NCBI GenBank assembly: GCA_016711405.1
Contig: JADJSZ010000047.1
Location: forward strand, 42,226 to 106,225
Source: Candidatus Hadersleviella danica
GTDB lineage: Bacteria; Chloroflexota; Anaerolineae; Promineifilales; Promineifilaceae
Reading direction: 5' to 3'
DNA: 64,000 nt
Shown here: one piece after another, positions 34,161 to 42,000 of the stretch
How positions within the stretch are numbered: the stretch's first letter is position 1
Layout of the letters: every line of letters begins with the position of its first letter
The notes under the pieces: model-generated
Database searches by the model: none
Told to the model about the DNA's origin: nothing
Seen by the model: the letters and a program-made list of their open reading frames with translations, nothing else
Program-made: the position numbers and the translations under genes

Positions 34161-35048
34161 CTGCGCCCCTGCCTTACCACCCTTCACCTGAAACACCAAC
34201 ATCCCCCCCACAATGAGGGCCATGCCAGTGGGGTGGAACCATTGCAGGTGTTCGCCGAGGAAGAGGATGGAGAGGACGGCCGCGAACAAAGGCACAAAGT
34301 TGATAAACAGCCCGCCTTTGCTCGCCCCCAGCAGTTCGATGCCCCGATTCCAGCAGATGTAGGCCAAGATGGAGGGGCCGATGGCCATGTAGAGCAGGGC
34401 GGAGATGGCTGGCAGGTTAAAGGTGGCGGGCATGGGATTGGTCGCTAATTCCCACATGTAAAAAGGAAGAAGGAGCAAGACACCCATGCCAAAGGTGGTG
34501 GCCAAGAAGCTGGCGGGGCGGAGCGGCGGCCGTTTTCTCAGCAAAACCGAGTATAGCCCATATAAAAAGACGGCCAACAAAATGAGCGCATCGCCCGTGA
34601 CCAGCGACAGGGAAACCAGCACTTGCCAATCGCCGCGCACGACGATGAGCAACGCCCCGGCCGTGCAAAGGGCGACACCAAGCCAGTGCAACGGCCGTAC
34701 CCGCTCCCCATACAACCCCCACGAAATGAGAATAATCAGGGCGGGCATGGTCGTTTGGATGAGTGCCCCATTAATGGCCGTGGTGGTTTGCACACCCACA
34801 TAGAGCAGGGTATTAAAGCAGGAGATACCCAAGAAGCCGAGGAGCGCCAACGGCCGCCAACTCTGCCGCACCAGTGGCCAATCCGCCGCCACCGCCCGCC
34901 ATGTGAAGGGCAAAATAAAGAGAAAGGCGAGTGTCCAGCGCCAAAAGGCAAGGGCGATGGGCGGAAAGAAGGTGACAACTCCCCGCGCCAAAACGACATT
35001 TCCCGCCCAAAAGAGCGGAGCCAAAATTAAGAGAAGATAAGCAGGCAT
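34125..35048 (-). CDS. EamA/DMT-family transporter
   Basis: About 308 residues with ten spans in two EamA repeats: first half LILAPLFWAGNVVLARGVVT to ALCTAGALLIVVRGDW, second half LSLVTGDALILLAVFLYGLY to GMALIVGGMLVFQVKGG. The second repeat contains GPSILAYICWNRGIELLGAS and FVPLFAAVLSILFLGEHLQW, a typical E-x-x-x-W ending. Such transporters export amino acids, nucleobases or other small metabolites; specificity is unknown. ATG 35048 follows spacer repeats; an upstream reading to 35249 would translate those. The tail AGAQRGGGAEERLTS is repeat-derived. Confidence 0.92.
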   Translation of the reverse strand: MPAYLLLILAPLFWAGNVVLARGVVTFFPPIALAFWRWTLAFLFILPFTWRAVAADWPLVRQSWRPLALLGFLGISCFNTLLYVGVQTTTAINGALIQTTMPALIILISWGLYGERVRPLHWLGVALCTAGALLIVVRGDWQVLVSLSLVTGDALILLAVFLYGLYSVLLRKRPPLRPASFLATTFGMGVLLLLPFYMWELATNPMPATFNLPAISALLYMAIGPSILAYICWNRGIELLGASKGGLFINFVPLFAAVLSILFLGEHLQWFHPTGMALIVGGMLVFQVKGGKAGAQRGGGAEERLTS

Positions 35049-35145
35049 AGGGGATTTTAGATTGCGGATTTTGGATTTTGGATTGGTCACCAGTGACAAA
35101 TGACAAGTGGCCAATGACAAATGACGAGTAACGAATAACCCACGT
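35049..35145. repeat. joined half-elements (GGATTTTGGATT, CAATGACAAATGAC, GAGTAACGAATAAC words)
   Basis: GATTGCGGATTTTGGATTTT, GACAAATGACAAGTGGCCAA and ATGACGAGTAACGAATAACC follow one another. Three word families are strung together without partner arms. Confidence 0.5.
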
Positions 35146-35266
35146 GAGTATATTTTCTTTAGAAGAGTGGGCAAGGTGCAACTTGTCCCACGTTTCCCCG
35201 TATAACCAAGCAAGCCGATTATTCCCCATCTTACGTCCCTCGTCTCCATTTCTCCCGAGGTTCCCC
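35146..35266. other. spacer before the DUF-type membrane gene
   Basis: No repeat word dominates and no RNA gene is seen. A frame opens at 35144 in phase with the next gene but starts in spacer-like sequence, so I do not count it as coding. Confidence 0.3.
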
Positions 35267-35776
35267 ATGTTTGTTCTAGCCGATGTTTATACAGTCACCC
35301 TGATTATTTTGGGCATCCTGCTTAGTATGCCCGCCTTGCTCATCGCCTTGAATTTGCTGTTGCCCACGGCCGCCGAGCGCATCGAGCAGAGGGCGCAAGC
35401 CAACCCCATTAAGGCGTTGGTGCTGGGCGGCATTGTCGCTTTGGCCGTCGTCCTGCTCACGATTGCGCTTTCCCAAGCACCGGGGCCGCTCCGCACCCTC
35501 GCGTGGGTGGTCGGGCTGACGGGCACGGCCGTGGGAACCCTCGGGGCGGCGGGCATAGTCCGCCTACTCGGATTGCGCCTCGGCCATTGGTCCGCGCCCA
35601 CCTCGCGCCTGCAAAACCTCGTGCGCGGGGCGATTATTTACGAGTTGGCCGCCTTCGTGCCCCTGCTGGGCTGGTTTGTCTTTTTACCGCTTATGGGTCT
35701 GATGGGCCTTGGCGCGGCCGTGCTGGCCATGCGCCGCCCCCGCCCTGTCGCTGTACCAACCATCAGCAACTCGTAG
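35267..35776 (+). CDS. hypothetical four-span membrane protein
   Basis: 169 residues. VTLIILGILLSMPALLIALN is the first span; ALVLGGIVALAVVLLTIALS the second; LAWVVGLTGTAVGTLGAAGI the third; IYELAAFVPLLGWFVFLPLM the fourth. A conserved-looking RIEQRAQANPIKA loop and a short basic C-terminus follow. I do not recognise a family; it resembles small polytopic proteins called 'DUF-containing' in Chloroflexi. The stop codon lies inside the GTAGGGG element that starts at 35773. Confidence 0.65.
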   Translation: MFVLADVYTVTLIILGILLSMPALLIALNLLLPTAAERIEQRAQANPIKALVLGGIVALAVVLLTIALSQAPGPLRTLAWVVGLTGTAVGTLGAAGIVRLLGLRLGHWSAPTSRLQNLVRGAIIYELAAFVPLLGWFVFLPLMGLMGLGAAVLAMRRPRPVAVPTISNS

Positions 35777-35830
35777 GGGTAGGCTTTATGCCTACCCAAA
35801 GAGCAGGGCAACCACAAGGGTTGCCCCTAC
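35773..35830. repeat. composite GTAGGGG...CCCCTAC dispersed repeat
   Basis: GTAGGGGTAGGCTTTATGCC, then GGGCAACCACAAGGGTTGCC and CCTAC. It begins in the stop codon of the preceding gene, so it may terminate it. Confidence 0.7.
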
Positions 35831-35863
35831 GCTGTCCTACCAGAGGTACGAACTGGTCAGAAA

Positions 35864-35938
35864 ACCAAGACGTGTTGGTTGGCAAACCAAGACGTGTTGG
35901 TTGGCAACTAAGACGTGTTAATCGCTTGATTAACACGT
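35864..35938. repeat. 22-base tandem repeat followed by a perfect hairpin
   Basis: ACCAAGACGTGTTGGTTGGC plus AA occurs at 35864-35885 and again exactly at 35886-35907, with a third degenerate start. Immediately after, ACGTGTTAATC (35913) pairs with GATTAACACGT (35928-35938) around GCTT. The repeat itself contains ACGTGTT, the foot of the hairpin. Confidence 0.7.
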
Positions 35939-36005
35939 ACCTTTTTATCAACACCTACGTCCCTCTTTAAAAACCCTCCCGAACCCGTCAAATCCCCCCT
36001 TTGCC

Positions 36006-37523
36006 ATGTCACTCTCCCGCCGCGATTTCCTCCGCCTTGGTGCTTTGACGGCCGCCGCTACGGCCGCTGGTTGCACCCCCCTCGGCCGTCAGCTCGCCCA
36101 AGATGAGTTGCCCGAAACGCTGGCCATCCCCACGCGCACGGCCGCCTCTGCCCCCAACCAACCGCCACCGATTGCTTTGCGTTTGCTCAACAGGGCAGGC
36201 TACGGCCCCCGCCCCGGACAACTCGAACAGGTGCAACAGATGGGCTGGCAGGCGTATTTGGAGGAGCAACTAGACCATGAAGCGGTGGAAGACACGGCCG
36301 TCAACCTGCTTGTCCAAAACCTCAGCATCGGCCGAATGGACAGCGACCAACTGATCAACCTCGGCGAACCAGACGTGGTGCGAGAACTGCTGTGGGCGAC
36401 ACTCGTCCGCCAAACCTACTCCCGCCGCCAACTTTACGAGGCGATGGTCGAGTTTTGGGGCGACCATTTCCACATCTACCTGCACAAAAGCATGTACATG
36501 CCCGCGCTCAAGGCACTCGACGACCGCGACGTGATTCGGCCACACGCCCTTGGCAACTTCCGCGATTTGCTGTTCGCCTCCGCCTACAGCCCCGCCATGT
36601 TGCACTATCTGGACAATGCCCGCAACACCGCCTCTGCGCCCAACGAAAACTACGGCCGCGAACTGCTCGAGCTACACACCCTTGGCGTTCATGCGGGCTA
36701 CACGCAAGAAGATGTGATGGAAACCGCCCGCATTCTAACGGGGCTGAGCATTACCCGCCGCGAAGGAGAGGGGGGCACGGGGCAAAAGCGGTTTAATCCC
36801 GAACAACACGACAACGGCCGCAAGGTGGTGCTGGGGCAGGTGTTCCCCGCTGGCCAAGGGGAGGCGGACATAACCCAACTGCTCGACTTTCTGGCCAGCC
36901 ATCCCGCCACGGCCGACTTTATCGCCACCAAATTGGTGCGCCGCTTTGTGGCCGATGAGCCACCGCCCGCCCTTGTGGCCAGCGTGGCGCAAACCTTTTT
37001 GCAGACGGGCGGCGACATTAAAAGCATGTTGCGCCTCATTTTCCTCAGCCCCGAGTTTGCCCAAGCCCCGCCCAAGCTCAAACGGCCGCTCACCTACGTC
37101 GTCTCTGCCCTCCGCGCCACGGGGGCAGATGTCAAAAACGGCCGTCAGGCGGCCCACTGGTTGCGCTGGCTCGGGCAACTCCCCTTCACATGGCCCGCCC
37201 CCAATGGCTATCCTGATGTGGCCACGGCATGGGCACAAACCCTGCTCACCCGCTGGAATTTTGCGCTGGCACTGGCCACGGGCGAGATGAACGGCGTGAC
37301 GGCCGCCCTCGAGCCGCTCATCCAAGCCAGCGGCGCGGCCACCCCCACCGCCCAACTCGACCTGTGGGCAACGCTGACCCTCGGCCGTCCCCTCGACGCA
37401 CCGACGCAGGCCCTCTTCACCACCTATCTGGGCGCGGCCGATTTGCCCCCCCGCGAAACCAAAGAACGCACGGCCGAAGCCCTCGCCCTCCTCCTCGCCA
37501 GCCCCGCCTTCCAATGGACGTAG
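36006..37523 (+). CDS. Tat-exported DUF1800-family protein
   Basis: 505 residues. MSLSRRDFLRLGALTAAATA is a twin-arginine signal (S-R-R-D-F-L) with a lipobox-like AAGC at its end. The body matches DUF1800: ALRLLNRAGYGPRPGQLEQV, LVRQTYSRRQLYEAMVEFWG, DHFHIYLHKS, NENYGRELLELHTLGVHAGY, TQEDVMETARILTGLSI, then FIATKLVRRFVADEPPPALV. Function unknown, but in many bacteria DUF1800 and DUF1501 genes are neighbours and their products are exported together, which is repeated here. Depends on the Tat translocase at 11.2-12.4 kb. Preceded only by a C-rich tract. Confidence 0.92.
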   Translation: MSLSRRDFLRLGALTAAATAAGCTPLGRQLAQDELPETLAIPTRTAASAPNQPPPIALRLLNRAGYGPRPGQLEQVQQMGWQAYLEEQLDHEAVEDTAVNLLVQNLSIGRMDSDQLINLGEPDVVRELLWATLVRQTYSRRQLYEAMVEFWGDHFHIYLHKSMYMPALKALDDRDVIRPHALGNFRDLLFASAYSPAMLHYLDNARNTASAPNENYGRELLELHTLGVHAGYTQEDVMETARILTGLSITRREGEGGTGQKRFNPEQHDNGRKVVLGQVFPAGQGEADITQLLDFLASHPATADFIATKLVRRFVADEPPPALVASVAQTFLQTGGDIKSMLRLIFLSPEFAQAPPKLKRPLTYVVSALRATGADVKNGRQAAHWLRWLGQLPFTWPAPNGYPDVATAWAQTLLTRWNFALALATGEMNGVTAALEPLIQASGAATPTAQLDLWATLTLGRPLDAPTQALFTTYLGAADLPPRETKERTAEALALLLASPAFQWT

Positions 37524-37662
37524 GGGGGATTGCGGAATGGGGAATGCGGATTGCGGAACGTTGTGCCTACCCTATCCCCGCCATAACCAGAATTCAGGGC
37601 AACCACAAGGGTTGCCCCTACATGTTGCCCATCAGTAAAGTAACAAATAACGAGTAACGCCC
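37524..37662. repeat. GCGGAATGGGGAATGCGG words and truncated dispersed repeat
   Basis: GATTGCGGAATGGGGAATGC and GGATTGCGGAAC (37530-37560) are followed by a left-truncated GTAGGGG element ending GGTTGCCCCTAC at 37621. Then GTAACAAATAACGAGTAACG precedes the next start. Confidence 0.6.
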
Positions 37663-38940
37663 ATGTCCTGCTTAGAATACACCCAACTCAGCCGCCGAGA
37701 TTTTATGGTCGGGTCGCTTAAATCGGCCGCTGGCTTGCTCTTTGGGCAAGCCATCATGCCCCTGCCCCAGCATTTGCCCCGCTTGCGTTTGGCCAACCCG
37801 CACACAGGGCCTCGGGGCGATACTTTGGTCTGTGTCTTCCTACGCGGCGGGGCGGATGGCCTCAACATCGTCGTGCCCCACGGCGACGAGGGGTATTACG
37901 CCCAGCGGCCGACCCTCGCCCTGCCCCGCCCCGATACGTTTGGCACAACCCAGCGCGTGCTCGATTTAGATGGCTTCTTCGGCCTGCACCCCGCCCTGCA
38001 ACCGCTCCACGCCATTTACGGGGCGGGCGATTTGGCCTTGGTGCAAGCCACAGGCTCGCCCGACGAAACCCGCTCCCACTTTGAGGCGATGGACATGATG
38101 GAGCGGGGAGCCGTCCCCGGCGAATACACGGGCTGGCTGGCTCGCCATCTCAGCACGCTGGATACGGGCAACGGCTCCGCCCTGCGTGCCGTCAGCGTGG
38201 GCGACATTTTGCCCATGTCGCTGGCGGGGGCGCTGAGTGCCACCGCCCTCGAATCCATCGCCGATTACCATTTGCAGGGCACGGCCGAGCGGCGCGGCGA
38301 AATGCAGAGCTTGTTGGCCGCCCTGTATGCCCAGCAGGGGGATATTCTCAGCACGGCCGCCAGCCAAACCTTCGCCGTGCTGGATGTGTTGAGCAAGATA
38401 GACACGGCCAGTTATCGGGCGGTGGGGCGGGGGTATGGGGAGCGGCCGTTTGGGCAAGCGCTCCAAACCACCGCCCAACTCATCAAGGCGGAAGTGGGGG
38501 TGGAGGTGGCCTGTGTGGATTTGGGGGGCTGGGATACGCACGTGGGGCAAGGCGCAACAGAAGGGCCGATGGCGCGTCTGTTGGCCGAATTGGGCGAGGG
38601 GTTGGCCGCCTTCCACGAGGACATGGGGCCGCACATGGGCAACGTCACCGTGATGGTCATGTCGGAGTTTGGGCGGCGGGTGAAGGAAAATGCGGGCTTG
38701 GGAACCGACCACGGCCACGGCAATATGATGATGTTGTTGGGCGGAGGCATTGCGGGGGGGCGGGTGTATGGGCAGTGGCCGGGCTTGCACACCGACCAGT
38801 TGGTTGGGCCGGGCGATGTGGGGATTACGACGGATTACCGCCATGTGCTGGCGGAGGTGCTTCGCCAGCGGCTGAATAACCCCGCCACGGCCGATATTTT
38901 CCCCAATTTTGCCATCCAAGAACTGGGCTTAACGAGGTAA
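37663..38940 (+). CDS. Tat-exported DUF1501-family protein
   Basis: 425 residues. LEYTQLSRRDFMVGSLKSAA is the Tat signal. DTLVCVFLRGGADGLNIVVP is the hallmark opening of DUF1501 (V-x-L-R-G-G-x-D-G), LDGFFGLHPALQPLHAIYGA and SHFEAMDMMERG follow. EVACVDLGGWDTHVGQGATE and VMVMSEFGRRVKENAGLGTD, then HGHGNMMMLLGGGIAGGRVY, carry a phosphatase/sulfatase-like Asp-His set (DUF1501 is distantly related to alkaline phosphatase superfamily). The catalytic Ser/Thr is not obvious. Forms a pair with the DUF1800 protein, perhaps a secreted complex. Confidence 0.93.
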   Translation: MSCLEYTQLSRRDFMVGSLKSAAGLLFGQAIMPLPQHLPRLRLANPHTGPRGDTLVCVFLRGGADGLNIVVPHGDEGYYAQRPTLALPRPDTFGTTQRVLDLDGFFGLHPALQPLHAIYGAGDLALVQATGSPDETRSHFEAMDMMERGAVPGEYTGWLARHLSTLDTGNGSALRAVSVGDILPMSLAGALSATALESIADYHLQGTAERRGEMQSLLAALYAQQGDILSTAASQTFAVLDVLSKIDTASYRAVGRGYGERPFGQALQTTAQLIKAEVGVEVACVDLGGWDTHVGQGATEGPMARLLAELGEGLAAFHEDMGPHMGNVTVMVMSEFGRRVKENAGLGTDHGHGNMMMLLGGGIAGGRVYGQWPGLHTDQLVGPGDVGITTDYRHVLAEVLRQRLNNPATADIFPNFAIQELGLTR

Positions 38941-39055
38941 TTGGAACCGGGGGTGTTGCCCCCGGTTATACGATGGTGGGCTTTCAGCCCACGGACAAAA
39001 AGTGCTGAGTGAGATGTTCTCACTCAGCACTTTCTACTCAGCACTCAGCACTTCT
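38941..39055. terminator. three stacked hairpins between convergent genes
   Basis: AACCGGGGGTGTTGCCCCCG with GTT (38943-38966), then GTGGGCTTTCAGCCCAC (38976-38992), then AGTGCTGAGTGAGATGTTCT with CACTCAGCACT and more copies of the CACTCAGCACT word. A bidirectional terminator zone for the DUF1501 and alpha-2-macroglobulin genes. Confidence 0.6.
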
Positions 39056-42000
39056 CTACTCACTCCCCCACAAATCGCTGGCCGAGCGGCCCCATTGCTC
39101 GAGGTCATACATCGCATACGCCTCGGCCGGCAGGGCGGTGAACTGGCCTGTGTGCGTGACGCGGGCGGTGTATTCGTAGACGTGTCGGCCGTCGGGCAGG
39201 GTGGTTACAAAGAAGCTGACCCTATCGGCAAACACCTCTTTGTAATTGTAGCCATATTCCCGCCAGTAATAGGTCACCTTCATAGGACGAAAGGCCACGG
39301 GGCTGGCTGTTCAGCCGACTATTTAAGGCCTCTAACCCCCGGGAGCTTGTCCTCTATGATGACATAGGAGAGGTCTTCGGGGTTTGTCACCTCGAGGCGC
39401 ACCAGCACCAACTGCCCCGCCTCGGCGTTGGCAATGTCAAAAGGCTCGCCTTCCGCATCCCAATAGGTGCGTTTGACAGTGAGCGAACCTGCCGCTTCGA
39501 TGCTCGTTTGCGCCAAATACCATTCGTTGCGCAGGGCGTAGTAAAGCGGCCCCACCCCATCATGGATGAGGGTAATTTCGTTCGCCCCCGTATCGAGCAG
39601 GTCGAGCGGGAGGGGGATGGTGATGGATTCGGCCGTGGGGGTCAAACTCCCTTGCGCCACCGTTTGCCCATTGACCTGCACCGTGTAGTTGAACGGCGCG
39701 TCGCCTTGGGTGGTGCGCTGGGCGAGTAGGTAATCGGTGAGGGCGAGAATGGCGAAGGCTGTTTCGTTGGTGGTTCCCCATCCTTGCGCTTGGCGACGGC
39801 CGAGCAGATAGCGCACCGCGCCGGGCAGTTCGTCGGCCGTCGGCCGCATTTGGCTCATCGCGGTGACGACAAAGGCGGTGGTGCGGGTATCCGAGGCCAT
39901 TGTTTTGTTGTGGTAGTAGCCATCATGGTTGGCTCCCGACCAGTGGGTGGCTCCTGTTTGGGCGTTGGTTTCGGCCGTGGCCAGAATTTCGTCTAGCAGG
40001 TCTTGCGCGGCCGTCTCTTCGCCCATCTCCCACAAAGCCAAGGCAAGGGCTGTTTGGCTAAAGGTGTTTAGCTGGGCGTTGTTAAAATCGCGCAAGACGG
40101 TGATTTGGTCGAGGATAAAGGCGGCCGATTCCTCGTCCAGGGTCACGCCTTCGTATTGGGCGGCGCGGGCGAGGGCATACAGGGCGAAAGCGCGGGTATT
40201 CACATCCATTGAGGCGCTGTTGTCAAGGAGCCAATTCGCGCCCCGCTGGATAACGACGGGGTCTACAAAGTGACCCGCTTCGGCCGTGGTGAGCAGGCCA
40301 GGTGTTGGAAGCCATAGAGCTTTTGGATGCCCGCGTTGATGGGTTCGTTTAACCCCGCCAGCAAGTCGGTGTTGTAGCCGAGTTGGTTGAAGGCACGGCC
40401 GACGACGGCGTTGGGCAAAGCGCGGCTCATCGTCTGCTCGACACAGCCATAGGGGAAGCCTGTCAGGTATTCCAGCCCTTCCAGCATGGTGCCCGCAATG
40501 GAGCGGCTCAGCTCGAGGTTAACGGTGCTGACGGGCAGGGTGGTGGCGGGCAAATCGAGGGTGAGGGTGCGTGTGCCGGCCGTCAGTTGCCCCACTTGGG
40601 CTTGCACATCGCGCACGGCCAGCGGCTGAATGGTGAGGGGCAGTTGGATGGCATCGTAGACCACGCCGTTTTGGCGGGCAATAACAGTGAGTTGGACTTC
40701 GCCAGCGGCCTCGGCCGAGAGTGACCAGCCCAAGGTGCGCCGTTGGTCGGGGAAGAGGGCGACGGTTTGGGTGGTTTCGTCGGTGATGGTCAGCAGTTTG
40801 GGGTCACTGCTCAGCAGTTCGAGTTCGAGGTTGACCCCCGTGGTGAGGTAGTTTTTGAGCCATGACCGAGATGAGCACGTCGTCGCCAGCGGTGAGGGTG
40901 CGGGGCAGGATGGGGCGCACCAGCACGGGTTGGGTGACGGTGATGTTGGTGGTGGTTTCGCCGATTTGGGTGTCGGCCGTGACGGCGCGGGCGGTGAGCC
41001 GCCAACTGGTGAGGGAGTCGGGCAGGGTGAGGGTGACGGTGACGAGGCCGTTGGCATCGGTTTGGAGGGCGGGGAACCATGCGGCCGTATCGGGGAATTC
41101 GGCGCGGGGTTCTTGGCCGTACCCCTCTTCGCCGCCGCCCCCGCCCATGCCACCACCGTAATCGAGAAAGCGGGTGGGGACAAAGCTGTGGTAGCTAGAA
41201 ACTTGGCTGGCACGGCGGAAGTAGAAGGAATCGTAGAGCGGTTGGCTCAAATCTGCGCTCAGGCTGTAAATCGCCTCATCTACCATGCCCAAGGAGAGTT
41301 CGGCCGAGACGGGTTCCCCCTTGAAGTTGGTCACTTGCACAGCCACCGTCACCTCTTGGCGGGGGCGAATTGGCTTCCTTGGGGCACAATGGCCGCGTTT
41401 AAGAGCTTGTCGTTGGGGTGCACAATCAGGTTGATGGATTGGTTGGCCACATTGACATCGCGCAAGCTATAGCTGACATAGTCGGGAATGGTGACGGAGG
41501 GGGTGAGCCATGTGGTGACGTTGAGGATGACGTTGGGGGCATCGGCGGCCGTGACGGGCACAGGAACGACGGTCAACGGGGCGGTCAGCTCGATGGGTTC
41601 GCTTCCACGAATGGTTCCCCGTTGCCATGTGAGCAGGGCAGGGCCGCTGACGGTGGAGTGGATGGCCAATTGAGCCACATCGCCGGGGGCATACTCTTCT
41701 TGGTCTAACTCGAGAGAGAGTTGGCTGGTGCGGGGGCGAGTGACCCAAGGGGTGTTGCGCGGGCTGACGTAAAATTCCCGCTCGGTTTGCCATGCACGGC
41801 CGTCGGGGTCTTGCCCGCTCACCCGAAGTTGGTAATACCCGTCGGGCAGGGTGAGGGAGTGGGTGGCACGGCCATCTTCGGCCGTGGTCAGGGTTGTCGC
41901 TCGTTCGGCCAAGGCACGAAACTGACTGTTTTCGTAAACCGATAATTCAAAGCTCGTGCGCCGCCCCGCGATGGGGTTGCCTTCGATGCCCTGCACCAGC

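Noticed and set aside
35864..35938. CRISPR array from 22-base repeats
   Set aside because: Only two full copies, directly adjacent with no spacer between them, and no cas genes.
37966..38919. 317-codon minus-strand ORF opposite DUF1501
   Set aside because: His/Pro-rich shadow; DUF1501 motifs on the plus strand are unambiguous.
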